Source of the DNA: CAYSLU01 sp964431965
GTDB lineage: Bacteria > Verrucomicrobiota > Kiritimatiellia > CAIKKV01 > CAYSLU01
Assembly (NCBI GenBank): GCA_964431965.1
Contig: CAYSLU010000035.1
Span: 1 to 45,917 of the forward strand
Direction of reading: 5' to 3'
DNA: 45,917 nucleotides
Below are positions 25,368-32,979 of this stretch, piece after piece; position 1 is the first letter of the stretch, and every line of letters begins with the position of its first letter. The position numbers and the translations under genes are program-made. Below the pieces are notes generated by a model that saw only the letters and a list, made by a program, of their open reading frames with translations, was not told where the DNA came from and searched no databases.

Positions 25368-26372
25368 TCATATCCTGCTAATGGGGAGTCGGTTGCCGTC
25401 GGCCATGACAATCTCCAGACGATCCGTCAGATCGGACCAGGAGATAATCGCATGCCCTTTACGGACGGGGAGTGAGAGCGTGCCGCCAGGCGAGCCGAAT
25501 CGGGCGCCATCAAGGCTGGACGTGGGCAACCCGTCTGCATCGAGGATGCGGAGCGCGGCTGTACCAGCCGATGCTCCGGGCGAGGCGTGAACGAAGAACC
25601 TTCGACCGGGCGACACAAACAGGTGCGTATTGCCGAAGGCCGGCGGTGCTTCTGCTGCGCGCGTGAGCGGGCGCTGGCCGGCGTCAGTCGCGTAGGCGAA
25701 GCGCTCTCCGCCGTCCATCACCACGGCTCGCGGACCAGCGCCGGCGATCGCGTCCATCTCCTCCGCAGCTTCCTCGAGATAGTCGTGGCGTGGATCCAGG
25801 GGATGGACGAGCGGGGGGCCCACCTGACCGGCCACCTCGGAAGGGAGGGCGGCTCCCTCGCAGGCGTGACGCAGGACGGCCAGCGCAGCCGCCAGTTCGG
25901 CCGCTGTCAGGCTGTCCGTCCACCAGGCCGCTTCAGCCGTTGCGCGCGCAAGTCGGCGCGCATTCCAGAGGCACAGCACCTGCATGCCCAGTGTGCGGCG
26001 CGACACCAGAAGCTCGCCCGACACGGCCGGCTCGGAGAAGGGGCTGTGTGGCGCCGCCAAGACCTCCGCCTCGGCGACATCGAGAATCGCGATGTAGACC
26101 GGCCTCCGACGGGTGGCGGCGCTATCGGGCCCGAGCAGGCGGATCTGGCCCCGGGTGACCGGTGGCGACGCATCAAGCTGCGCAGCCGGCGGGTACAGGC
26201 CTCCGCGTCCGGCCGGCGTATTCCTTTCCCCGGGCGGCATGGCGGCGGCGCTCGGCGCGGGCGGGGCGGCCCGTAGCCGGCGCTCGATCTGCCATTCGGA
26301 GATCCAGCGCTGCAGCCGGTGGACCATGGCTGGATCGGGCGTCGAACAGCGAATGACCGGCAGCTTGCTCAC
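25368..26372 (-). CDS. Protein of unknown function coupled to a sigma-like factor
   Basis: 334 residues from a GTG at 26372 whose bases overlap the upstream stop as GTGA, so translation is coupled. A longer ATG frame (26438) would run 70 bases into the upstream gene and is not preferred. N-terminal helix HRLQRWISEWQIERRL, a Pro/Ala-rich linker (about 35-75), then RPVYIAILDVAEAEVLAAP, MQVLCLWNARRL and a C-terminal beta-rich half with RFFVHASPG, LRILDADG and HAIISWSDLTDRLEIVM, which could be a small propeller or sandwich. No membrane helix and no zinc-type anti-sigma motif. Family not recognised. Coupling to the sigma-like gene suggests a physical partner, perhaps a regulator or a component it expresses; this is inference. 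Confidence 0.65.
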   Translation of the reverse strand: MSKLPVIRCSTPDPAMVHRLQRWISEWQIERRLRAAPPAPSAAAMPPGERNTPAGRGGLYPPAAQLDASPPVTRGQIRLLGPDSAATRRRPVYIAILDVAEAEVLAAPHSPFSEPAVSGELLVSRRTLGMQVLCLWNARRLARATAEAAWWTDSLTAAELAAALAVLRHACEGAALPSEVAGQVGPPLVHPLDPRHDYLEEAAEEMDAIAGAGPRAVVMDGGERFAYATDAGQRPLTRAAEAPPAFGNTHLFVSPGRRFFVHASPGASAGTAALRILDADGLPTSSLDGARFGSPGGTLSLPVRKGHAIISWSDLTDRLEIVMADGNRLPISRI

Positions 26373-27184
26373 GCGGCAGCGATCTCCTTCTTCCCAGTAG
26401 AGAAGAGTCGAGCGCAGCTCTTTTCCGAAATCGCCCATCCGAGCACACGCGCGCCGAGAGCGCGAAGCGTCAGGACGGCCAGCAGGCGTATGGAGTCGGC
26501 CGGTTCGTCGCGATACTCAGCCCGGACGCGATCCGCCACCCGGCCGACTGCGGCGGCATGGGCTGCGTGCAGCATGCTCTTGCGGCATCCGGCGCAGCGC
26601 TCGACGGTGGGGTGTGAGAGGGACAGGCCCTGTTCGCGGGCCGCGATGGCCACCCGCTCTCGGGGGGCCAGATCGGCGAAGCTGGCATCAGCCAGGAGGT
26701 CGGCGACCCGCGTCAGCTCCCGGATCTCGAGGTCCTGCGCCGGATCAAGGGCCCCCGGCAGCAGATCATGAAGCGTGAACGACCGGTCCGCGCCGTCTGA
26801 CAGCGGGGCGTCGAGTGAGACCGAACGGTCCTGGGGCCGCTCCGCGCGGATGAACGCGCGCACGACATCCCGCATGAGCAGTCCGGCTCCGCCCTGGATC
26901 ACCTGAAGCGGGGGATCGCTCGCGCCCGACACACGCGCGAACAGCCAGTCCTTGTATCGCTTGCCGGCCCGGGTCTGACGCAGAGACAGATGCGTCTCGA
27001 AGAGATGCCACTGATCCGATGGCGACAGACCGGACTCCGACGCCGCGCCGCCGGCTGTGAAGCGCGCGTAATGCCGGAACTGGCGGGCGCCGTAGGCGCG
27101 CAGTGCATGCTGCGTCTCGTTCGAGCACAGCGCCAAGGCGCACCTGTCGTTCCATTCGTTCCAGTGGCTCAGCGCGGTGTCCAT
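26369..27184 (-). CDS. Divergent sigma-70-like / HTH regulator
   Basis: 271 residues. Features recall a sigma factor: a helical N-terminal half with SDQWHLFETHLSLRQT, KRYKDWLFARV and LLMRDVVRAFIRAE (region-2-like), a linker SVSLDAPLSDG...FTLHDLLPG like the SLDxP...DLLPD linker of sigma-70 proteins, and a region-4-like helix-turn-helix at about 174-210 (LAPRERVAIAAREQGLSLSH, VERCAGCRKSMLHAAH). The -10-melting aromatic residues are not evident, so it may not be an active sigma factor. ATG at 27184 is chosen over the longer frame because a promoter ends just upstream (27198-27226); there is no ribosome site, consistent with an almost leaderless message. Its stop overlaps the start of the partner gene. 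Confidence 0.6.
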   Translation of the reverse strand: MDTALSHWNEWNDRCALALCSNETQHALRAYGARQFRHYARFTAGGAASESGLSPSDQWHLFETHLSLRQTRAGKRYKDWLFARVSGASDPPLQVIQGGAGLLMRDVVRAFIRAERPQDRSVSLDAPLSDGADRSFTLHDLLPGALDPAQDLEIRELTRVADLLADASFADLAPRERVAIAAREQGLSLSHPTVERCAGCRKSMLHAAHAAAVGRVADRVRAEYRDEPADSIRLLAVLTLRALGARVLGWAISEKSCARLFSTGKKEIAAA

Positions 27185-27647
27185 CGGTGTGTGGGGCGTT
27201 CTAGCGGAAGCGGAGGCCCTTTTCAAGCGGCGTTTTGCCCGTCTGCGCTGCTCCGGCCGGGGCGCGAAGCGCCGCAGCGGCCCCACCATGCCGAGTGGTC
27301 CGCCCTCTTCTCAATCCCGTCGGCCGAAGGGAGCCTCCGATCCGGTATTCTCGCACTTGCGCGAAAAGGCTCCTTGAGCCGCGCGATTCAGACGGATTTG
27401 ACACGTTTTGGACGACCGCTTGACCCGGATTCTCAATCTATTGATGTATTGAATGTTACGACTGCCAGCGGCGTGGCCGGCAAGACCGATTTGGAGCTTG
27501 CACGGAGTCTGTCGGGATCTGCAGGGGTGGAGCGGGCGGGTTTCGGCCCACTAAGTGCTAAAGAGAAATGGTAAGCGGCCGAGTGGCTGCGGTTGATTGG
27601 CAACAACACATCGCGCGTGAAGCGCACAACGTGTCATGGAGGATGTC
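27185..27647. other. Intergenic control region between divergent genes
   Basis: 463 bases without a supportable gene. It holds the minus-strand promoter of the sigma-like gene (27198-27226), an inverted repeat GGAGCCT / AGGCTCC around 27332-27375, and an AT-richer patch (about 27395-27460) with TTGACA and TTGACC hexamers that may serve the plus-strand small membrane gene, though no good -10 is matched at standard spacing. Confidence 0.4.
27198..27226 (-). promoter_or_regulatory. Sigma-70-type promoter, near-leaderless, for the sigma-like gene
   Basis: On the minus strand TTGAAA (27226-27221), 17 bases, TAGAAC (27203-27198). The predicted start of transcription, about 27191, is only about 7 bases before the ATG at 27184. 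Confidence 0.55.
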
Positions 27648-27920
27648 ATGCCAACGGTCTTTGCAGCTTGCATCATCTTGTTGTTCACCGCTTGGGTCTG
27701 GAATCTCAAGCACGAGTTGGACGGAGTTCGGAAGCACCAGTTGGGTGTCGCTGGAGGGCCGTCCCTCGCGTCGCCCGGCGTGGTGGAGCAACACCATGTG
27801 GTGATGGCGCCGCTCAAGCGGCCCGTGGCCCACGCGGCGCACCAAGTGGCGCACGCGACAACGACGGAGACGGTACACCCAAAGGGCGGCGTCATCCCCA
27901 CGTGGACGATCGAAGGCTGA
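27648..27920 (+). CDS. Small single-pass membrane protein
   Basis: 90 residues from ATG at 27648, with GGAGG 5 bases upstream (an ATG at 27636 lies before that site). One membrane helix at the N-terminus (VFAACIILLFTAWVWNL), then a hydrophilic His/Val-rich tail (HQLGV, VEQHHVVM, VAHAAHQVAHATTTETVHP). It resembles no family I know. A strong intrinsic terminator follows 57 bases after the stop, so this is an independent short transcript. Lower GC than the surroundings. Confidence 0.6.
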   Translation: MPTVFAACIILLFTAWVWNLKHELDGVRKHQLGVAGGPSLASPGVVEQHHVVMAPLKRPVAHAAHQVAHATTTETVHPKGGVIPTWTIEG

Positions 27921-27977
27921 GCACGGGCTGGAGTGCGGCAGCCAAGTTCGGATAGTTTGGGCTGATGTGACCGGATG

Positions 27978-28029
27978 GGCGGCGCGAGGAACACCCTTAG
28001 CAGGGTCTCGCGCCGCCTCGGCTTTTTTT
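27978..28029 (+). terminator. Intrinsic terminator after the small membrane gene
   Basis: GGCGGCGCGAG (27978-27988) pairs perfectly with CTCGCGCCGCC (28007-28017); a nested ACCCT/AGGGT stem lies within. TTTTTTT at 28023-28029 follows. It faces the convergent fucose-isomerase-family gene, which ends at 28043. Confidence 0.9.
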
Positions 28030-28042
28030 GGGGATCTCAGGC

Positions 28043-29452
28043 TCAGGCGTGGTGATACACGGCCCAGCCGAGGTAGTTCGTGAGCGCCTCGTTCACGGCC
28101 GGCCCGACCTCGGCGAGGTTGACCGCCACGTGGTGCTCAAACCCGTTCATGCAGATTTCGCGCAGCAGCCCCTGCAGGTCCGGAATGCGGGCCACGCCGT
28201 AGCCGCCGAACGTCTTGAGCGGGTTCTTCACGAACTCGCCCTCGCCGACATAGGCGCGCACGATGCCGTTCACATCGTCCGTCGAAACGCGGCAGTAGCT
28301 GAACGGGCCCGGCCGCACGCAGCCGACGCACGTCCCGTAGGTGTTGTCCTTGCCCACCGTGCCGGCGATGATCTCCTGGTAGTCCATCTTGCAGGAGCTG
28401 AAGACCGATTTCGGCAGGTTCGAGCAGTGGAACAGCACGCACATGTCGGGGTCGTCGCCGAAGTTGTTGTTCCAGTCCAGCAGGGCCGAGGGCGAGCCGC
28501 TGGCCAGCCGCAGCGCGAGCATGCCGACGGCGCCCGTGATATCCACCTCGCACGCGCTGGGCAGCAGGCGATCGCTCAGCATGCTCATCACCGTGCACGG
28601 CACGACTCCGAAATACTCCTCCATGGCGGTCCAGCACTGGACGGCCGTGGCCGCGAGCTCCTGCTCCGCGATCCAGGCGTCCACGGTGACGCCGAACTTC
28701 GCCATCTTCAGCAGCGCTTCAGGCGGCACGCCCTTCGTCGTCACGTACTGGCGGATCGCGTCGAGCTTCGCCTTCACGCGCGCGTCCGTCTTGGACAGCT
28801 TGTCGACCCGGCCGAACAGCTCGAACAAATCGATCGTCTCGACCGAGATGCCCGACGCCTCGAGCAGTTTCTCGCTGTAGCGGACCGTATTGAAGGCGGC
28901 CGGCCGGGCGCCGATCGCGCCGAGGCGGGCCCCGCGCAAGCCGCGCACCACGCGGCAGACGGCCCCGAACATGTCGAGATCATGGCGGAACGAGAGCGTT
29001 TCCGGATCGATCGTGTGGAGCGTCGTGAGCGAGTACGGGATGCCGTACTGCTGCAGGTTGTTGCAGGCCGACATCTTGCCGCAGAAGCTGTCGCGGCGGT
29101 GCTTGATCGACATCTTCTTCGGGTCGTCCGGGAAGGCGTGCATCAGCACGGGGATACCCAGCTTCGCCAGCTTGAGCGTGTCCGCCACGCCCCGCTCGTC
29201 ACCGAAATTCGGAAGGGTCACGAGGATGCCGTCCAGCCGGTCCGCGTTCTTGCGGAACAGCGCGGCGCACTTCTTCGCGTCCTCGTAGGTCTCGACGGAT
29301 CCGAACTTCGTCTCGCCCGGCGAGAGGGCGACCACGTCGAAGCCCTGCTTCTTGAGCACGGACAGGATGGTCTTGCGGCCCTCGTCGCAGAGCTCGGCGG
29401 GAAAGAACCCGCGGTTGCCGACGATCAGTCCCAGCGTTGTCTTGTTGGCCAT
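28043..29452 (-). CDS. L-fucose/L-arabinose isomerase family protein
   Basis: 469 residues. The fold is that of FucI-type aldose-ketose isomerases: N-terminal Rossmann-like part (LGLIVGNRGFFPAELCDEGR, GILVTLPNFGDE), a middle part with MFGAVCRVVRGLRGARLGAI, and a C-terminal part with CWTAMEEYFGVVPCTVMSML, VDITGAVGMLALRLASG and LDWNNNFGDDPDMCVLFHCS, where the metal-binding Glu/Asp/His of the family fall. The exact sugar cannot be told; many homologues in PVC bacteria act on fucose or are uncharacterised. ATG at 29452 has GGGAGA 9 bases upstream; the open frame extends further but the protein start MANKTTLGLIVG is the conserved one. Single gene with its own promoter. Confidence 0.88.
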   Translation of the reverse strand: MANKTTLGLIVGNRGFFPAELCDEGRKTILSVLKKQGFDVVALSPGETKFGSVETYEDAKKCAALFRKNADRLDGILVTLPNFGDERGVADTLKLAKLGIPVLMHAFPDDPKKMSIKHRRDSFCGKMSACNNLQQYGIPYSLTTLHTIDPETLSFRHDLDMFGAVCRVVRGLRGARLGAIGARPAAFNTVRYSEKLLEASGISVETIDLFELFGRVDKLSKTDARVKAKLDAIRQYVTTKGVPPEALLKMAKFGVTVDAWIAEQELAATAVQCWTAMEEYFGVVPCTVMSMLSDRLLPSACEVDITGAVGMLALRLASGSPSALLDWNNNFGDDPDMCVLFHCSNLPKSVFSSCKMDYQEIIAGTVGKDNTYGTCVGCVRPGPFSYCRVSTDDVNGIVRAYVGEGEFVKNPLKTFGGYGVARIPDLQGLLREICMNGFEHHVAVNLAEVGPAVNEALTNYLGWAVYHHA

Positions 29453-29511
29453 GGCGATGTCTCCCGTCGCGTGATGATTGAGGTCCCAAGCGGTTCCCGA
29501 CAAGCGCCCGC

Positions 29512-29540
29512 ATGCTACCGGAACGGGCCGCGGATGCCAA
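29512..29540 (-). promoter_or_regulatory. Sigma-70-type promoter for the fucose-isomerase-family gene
   Basis: Minus strand TTGGCA (29540-29535), 17 bases, TAGCAT (29517-29512). Leader of about 53 bases. The rest of the 371-base interval 29453-29823 holds only this and the weaker plus-strand candidate. Confidence 0.5.
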
Positions 29541-29745
29541 GACGGGTCACGCCGCCCAAGTCCTCGCCTATCAGCCCGAACGTCAGCGCTTCTGGACATG
29601 CTTCCTTATGGTATCGCCTGCATGGCCGGGGTCTTGGCGTACAACGGCCGCCAACCGGTGAAACTGGAGGACAAGCTATGGGCCATTCCGCTGGGTCATC
29701 TGCTAAGATGAAAACATACGGGTCTAAGCGGTCAGGGCTCGTCAT

Positions 29746-29774
29746 TTGCCTTTCTCAGGTCGGGTACATGATAT
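29746..29774 (+). promoter_or_regulatory. Weak promoter candidate for the ceramidase-like gene
   Basis: TTGCCT at 29746-29751, 17 bases, TGATAT at 29769-29774, about 50 bases before the ATG at 29824. Confidence 0.35.
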
Positions 29775-29823
29775 CGTGTCCGACCGAGGGCGATGGGCCG
29801 CCGGAGCGAAGGAGTAACGATTC

Positions 29824-31206
29824 ATGGGCACGGTGATTCAGAACGGCGCGTTGCGGGCCGGGGTGGGGGAAGCCGATATCACGCCGGCGCTCGGAACGCA
29901 GATCGCGGGCGACGTTGACCGGATCCGGCCGGCGGAGGAAATCCGGGCGCCGCTGCTGACGCAGGCGCTGGTGGCCGAGGCGGGGGGACGGAAGCTGTGC
30001 TTTGTCTCCGTCGACGCGCTGGGCATCACGCGCGAGCATGGCGACCGGCTGCGCCGCGAGATCGCGGCGGCGATCGGGACGACGCCCGAGGCGGTCGCCA
30101 TCCACGGCAAGCAGAGCCACTCCGCGCCGATGGTGGGCAACCATGGCGTGAGCGAGGAGTCCGGCCTGGTGCCCCCGGACATGAGCTGGATCCGGGGCGG
30201 CGATCCGCGCTACGTCGAGCCGTTCATCGCGGGCGTGCACGAGGCGGTGCGGCGCGCCAATGACTCGCTCCAGCCGGTCCGAATCAAGGCCGGCCGCGGC
30301 ATGGAAGGCCGCGTGGCGTTCAACCGCCGGTTTGTGATGCGCAACGGGAAGGTGAAGACCCATCCCCCCATCTGCAGCCCCGACATCCTTCACGTCGAGG
30401 GGCCGATCGACCCTGAGGTCGGGGTCGCGCTCCTGGTGAACGAAGTCGACGAGCCGGTGGCGGTTTTGCTTCACTTCACCTGCCATCCGGTTCACGGGTA
30501 TCCGCAGCGATGGGTTTCGCCGGACTGGCCGGGGGCGTGGGTCGAAGGCGTCCGACAGCTCCTGGGTGGCCAGGCGATCCCGATGGTGATCAACGGGGCG
30601 TGCGGCAACGTTCACCACGTCAATCATCTGAACCCGCGCAACGGCGAGACCGATACGATCGAGATCATGGGGCAGCGGCTGACGGAGACCACGGCCGCAG
30701 TCCTGAAGCGGCTCACGCCCCTGGCGTCCGACTCCCTCGCGTGGTCCAGCCGCGTCCTGCAGATGCCGTGGCGGCCGGTGGCGCCCGAGGTGGTCGCCGC
30801 CGCGCGCGACCTGCTGGCCCGCAACCCGCGTCCGGTCCCGAACGCGCAGGGGGCGATCGGCTGGGAGTGGGTCTTTGCCGCGGGCCGGCTGGACATCGAG
30901 GCGCAGAAGGCCCGCAGCCCGTTCTGCGAGGTCGAGGTGCAGGTCTTCCGCTTGGGCGAGCTGTGCATCGTCTGCTGGCCCGGCGAGCCGTTTGTCGAGG
31001 GGCAGCTGGAGGTCAAGCGGACCTCGCCGTGCCCGCATACGTTCGTCGCCCACTGGTGCAATGCCGCCACCAGTTACATGCCGACCCGGCGCGCCTACGA
31101 GGCCGGCGGCTTCGAGGCCGACCTGCCCTGGTGCCGCGTCGCGCCCGGATCGCTCGAGGCCATGGCCGACGAATCGACGCGCATGATCCGGGACGTTTGT
31201 CGCTAG
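29824..31206 (+). CDS. Neutral/alkaline ceramidase-like hydrolase
   Basis: 460 residues, no signal peptide. Belongs to the neutral ceramidase N-terminal superfamily, whose members in PVC bacteria are abundant and mostly uncharacterised. Landmarks: RAGVGEADITPALGTQIAG at the start, LCFVSVDALGITREHGDRLR, KQSHSAPMVG (zinc His region), AVLLHFTCHPVHG, NGACGNVHHVNHLN, then LCIVCWPGEPFVEGQLEVK and YMPTRRAYEAGGFEAD near the end. The substrate need not be ceramide. ATG at 29824 has AAGGAG 9 bases upstream. Divergent from the fucose-isomerase-family gene; no operon partner. Confidence 0.85.
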   Translation: MGTVIQNGALRAGVGEADITPALGTQIAGDVDRIRPAEEIRAPLLTQALVAEAGGRKLCFVSVDALGITREHGDRLRREIAAAIGTTPEAVAIHGKQSHSAPMVGNHGVSEESGLVPPDMSWIRGGDPRYVEPFIAGVHEAVRRANDSLQPVRIKAGRGMEGRVAFNRRFVMRNGKVKTHPPICSPDILHVEGPIDPEVGVALLVNEVDEPVAVLLHFTCHPVHGYPQRWVSPDWPGAWVEGVRQLLGGQAIPMVINGACGNVHHVNHLNPRNGETDTIEIMGQRLTETTAAVLKRLTPLASDSLAWSSRVLQMPWRPVAPEVVAAARDLLARNPRPVPNAQGAIGWEWVFAAGRLDIEAQKARSPFCEVEVQVFRLGELCIVCWPGEPFVEGQLEVKRTSPCPHTFVAHWCNAATSYMPTRRAYEAGGFEADLPWCRVAPGSLEAMADESTRMIRDVCR

Positions 31207-31243
31207 CCGGACACACCCCACGACTGCGCCGTGAGGCCCGAAT

Positions 31244-31268
31244 GTAGCCGCGGCCGTAAGGCCGTGGC
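31244..31268. repeat. GCCGCGGCC hairpin, family E, copy 2
   Basis: GTAGCCGCGGCC-GTAA-GGCCGTGGC, identical to 23672-23696; 38 bases after the ceramidase-like gene. Confidence 0.75.
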
Positions 31269-31325
31269 GTCTGGCTGGTGCGAGCATGCATCGACTTCGA
31301 TCAGGTCTTGCGGTTGGCGTGGAAG

Positions 31326-31539
31326 AAGCGTCACGGCTTGGGCCAAACAGAGACGCGTGATCTTGGCCCACCTGCTGCGTTGCCGCGGGCGGCGCGTACA
31401 GGAGTACAGCGCCACCCGCGGCGCCTTGCATCCGGGTCAAGCTGACGCGCCTCTGTTTGGGGGCTCGCGGACTCGCCCGACCCAAGCCGCGCCGCGGTTC
31501 GCCCCGTTCCGTCGCGGACTCGGAACGGTGGGGCAAGGG
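31326..31539 (+). repeat. Dispersed long inverted repeat, family A, copy 3
   Basis: The best preserved copy. Left arm CCAAACAGAGACGCGTGATC and right arm GACGCGCCTCTGTTTGGGGG can pair over about 25 bases. Centre GGCGCGTACAGGAGTACAGC. 3' tail CCCGACCCAAGCCGCGCCGC followed by CGTCGCGGACTCGGAACGG. Confidence 0.85.
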
Positions 31540-31674
31540 AGGCATTGAGCGGTTCCGATCCCACCCCGCGCCGGGAGGGCCGCCGAGCGAAGCACCCGGC
31601 CAGTGGCGTGTGACGGTACAGCGCGCGTGTCCTCGTTACTCGGGTCGCAGCCACGTGGCGCTTCCGCTTTCCTC

Positions 31675-31702
31675 TTGTCTCTCCGCCTGCGGCGGGCATA
31701 CA
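31675..31702 (+). promoter_or_regulatory. Promoter candidate for the HrgA-like gene
   Basis: TTGTCT at 31675-31680, 16 bases, CATACA at 31697-31702; about 95-base leader to the ATG at 31804. Confidence 0.35.
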
Positions 31703-31803
31703 GTCGAGCTACACACAACGGGTCCGGTGCGGCGAACCACGTGTGGGGTGTTCCCGGGATTCGTGCATCTCATGGGGCGATTGGAGTGAAGGAGGAACAT
31801 CGG

Positions 31804-32778
31804 ATGAGCTATTCGTTCCTGGACCTCGCTTACGAAGTGCTGAAAGAGGCTCCTGGCCCTATGGTCTATCAGGAGATTTGGCAGGTGGCGAACGGGAAAG
31901 GCATTGCCTCCAAGCTCGGCACCGTCGGCAAGACGCCGTGGCAGAGTCTCGGTTCGCGGCTATACGTCGAAGTGCGAGACAATGATGATTCGAGGTTCAT
32001 CAAAGTGGGGAGTCGCCCCACTCGGTTCTTTCTGAAGTCGCGATCTGCCGAGCTTCCGCCTGACGCTTCATGGCCGCTCGAAAAGGTCGAAGGAAAGAAG
32101 ACCGAGAAAAGGACTGAATACCACGAACGTGATCTGCACCCGCTCCTGACCTACTACGTCTACGCCAATCCTTCGTTCAACCGCGGACGGTCCATCCTCA
32201 CGAAGACGATTCTCCACGAGAACTCCAAGAGATCGGGGTACAACGAGTGGATCCACCCTGACGTGGTGGGGTTCTATATGCCCTTAGAGGACTGGCGGCC
32301 CAACGTAATCGAGTTCAACCGCCTATCGGACAACAACTCCCTTCGACTATTCTCGTTTGAGATCAAGAAGGCGTTGACGAAGGCGAACTACAGGGAGTCG
32401 TATTTCCAGGCTGTATCCAACTCATCCTGGGCCCATGAAGGTTACTTGGTAGCGGCTGATATCCTCCAGGACGACGACTTCCTTGCTGAACTCGAACGAC
32501 TGGCCTCTTCCTTCGGAATCGGGATCGTCCAGCTCGATCCGTCGGACATTGACGGTTCCCGCATCCTCTACCCGGCACGATTCCGCGAGTCTCTTGACTG
32601 GGAGACCATCAATAAGCTCTGTGAACAGAACCCCGATTTCGAGAAGTTCCTACAGGACGTGAAGATCGACTTCGAGTCGAGACGGGTGCATCGCGCTGAA
32701 TACGACGAAGTCAGGAAAGACATCCCGAAGTACATCCGAGACAAGATGAAGATCGTTACTGTGAGCGGAGCAGACTGA
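31804..32778 (+). CDS. HrgA-like protein with N-terminal HARE-HTH domain (COG2958 type)
   Basis: 324 residues. ATG at 31804 has AAGGAGG 8 bases upstream. Residues 1-75 match the HARE/HB1 winged-helix domain: SFLDLAYEVLKEAPGPMVYQ, EIWQVANGKG, GKTPWQSLGSRLYVE and FIKVGSRPTRFFL. The rest resembles the HrgA/COG2958 group, with a nuclease-like core: VIEFNRLSDNNSLRLFSFEI then KKALTKANYRESYFQAVSNS, WAHEGYLVAADI and FGIGIVQLD. The E-x-K (FEIKKAL) in a strand-helix setting recalls restriction-endonuclease folds. Relatives are often found beside restriction-modification genes; here no methyltransferase is nearby, so it is an orphan. Lower GC and many AAG/TTC/AAC codons unlike its neighbours suggest transfer. 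Role in defence is inferred from family context. Confidence 0.75.
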   Translation: MSYSFLDLAYEVLKEAPGPMVYQEIWQVANGKGIASKLGTVGKTPWQSLGSRLYVEVRDNDDSRFIKVGSRPTRFFLKSRSAELPPDASWPLEKVEGKKTEKRTEYHERDLHPLLTYYVYANPSFNRGRSILTKTILHENSKRSGYNEWIHPDVVGFYMPLEDWRPNVIEFNRLSDNNSLRLFSFEIKKALTKANYRESYFQAVSNSSWAHEGYLVAADILQDDDFLAELERLASSFGIGIVQLDPSDIDGSRILYPARFRESLDWETINKLCEQNPDFEKFLQDVKIDFESRRVHRAEYDEVRKDIPKYIRDKMKIVTVSGAD

Positions 32779-32863
32779 CGAGGCACGCACGAGTCCCCAG
32801 TCCTTCCTGCTTCGTCGAAGGACGACGCCAGGAGCTTGATCCCGTTCGCGCCCCAGCCGAAGC

Positions 32864-32891
32864 TTGACTTTGCGGGGGGGGTACCTAATCT
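32864..32891 (+). promoter_or_regulatory. Sigma-70-type promoter for the aminotransferase gene
   Basis: TTGACT at 32864-32869, 16 bases including a run of eight G, TAATCT at 32886-32891. Same -35 hexamer and spacing as at 9464-9491. Leader of about 80 bases to 32980. Confidence 0.7.
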
Positions 32892-32979
32892 TTGCGTGTT
32901 TTTTGCGCGACAACCCTTGGCGGCGACCGGGTTCGGGCGATCCCGGGGGCCGCGCAGTGAGTCGGAAAAGGAGCCACAC

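Larger units (their letters stand above)
31207..31803. other. Gene-free interval with repeats
   Basis: 597 bases. Contains the family E hairpin (31244-31268), family A copy 3 (31326-31539) and a possible promoter (31675-31702) for the HrgA-like gene. No supportable gene. Confidence 0.6.

Noticed and set aside
28028..29836. 602-codon plus-strand frame opposite the fucose-isomerase-family gene
   Set aside because: Antisense shadow; also runs through the intergenic region and into the ceramidase-like start.
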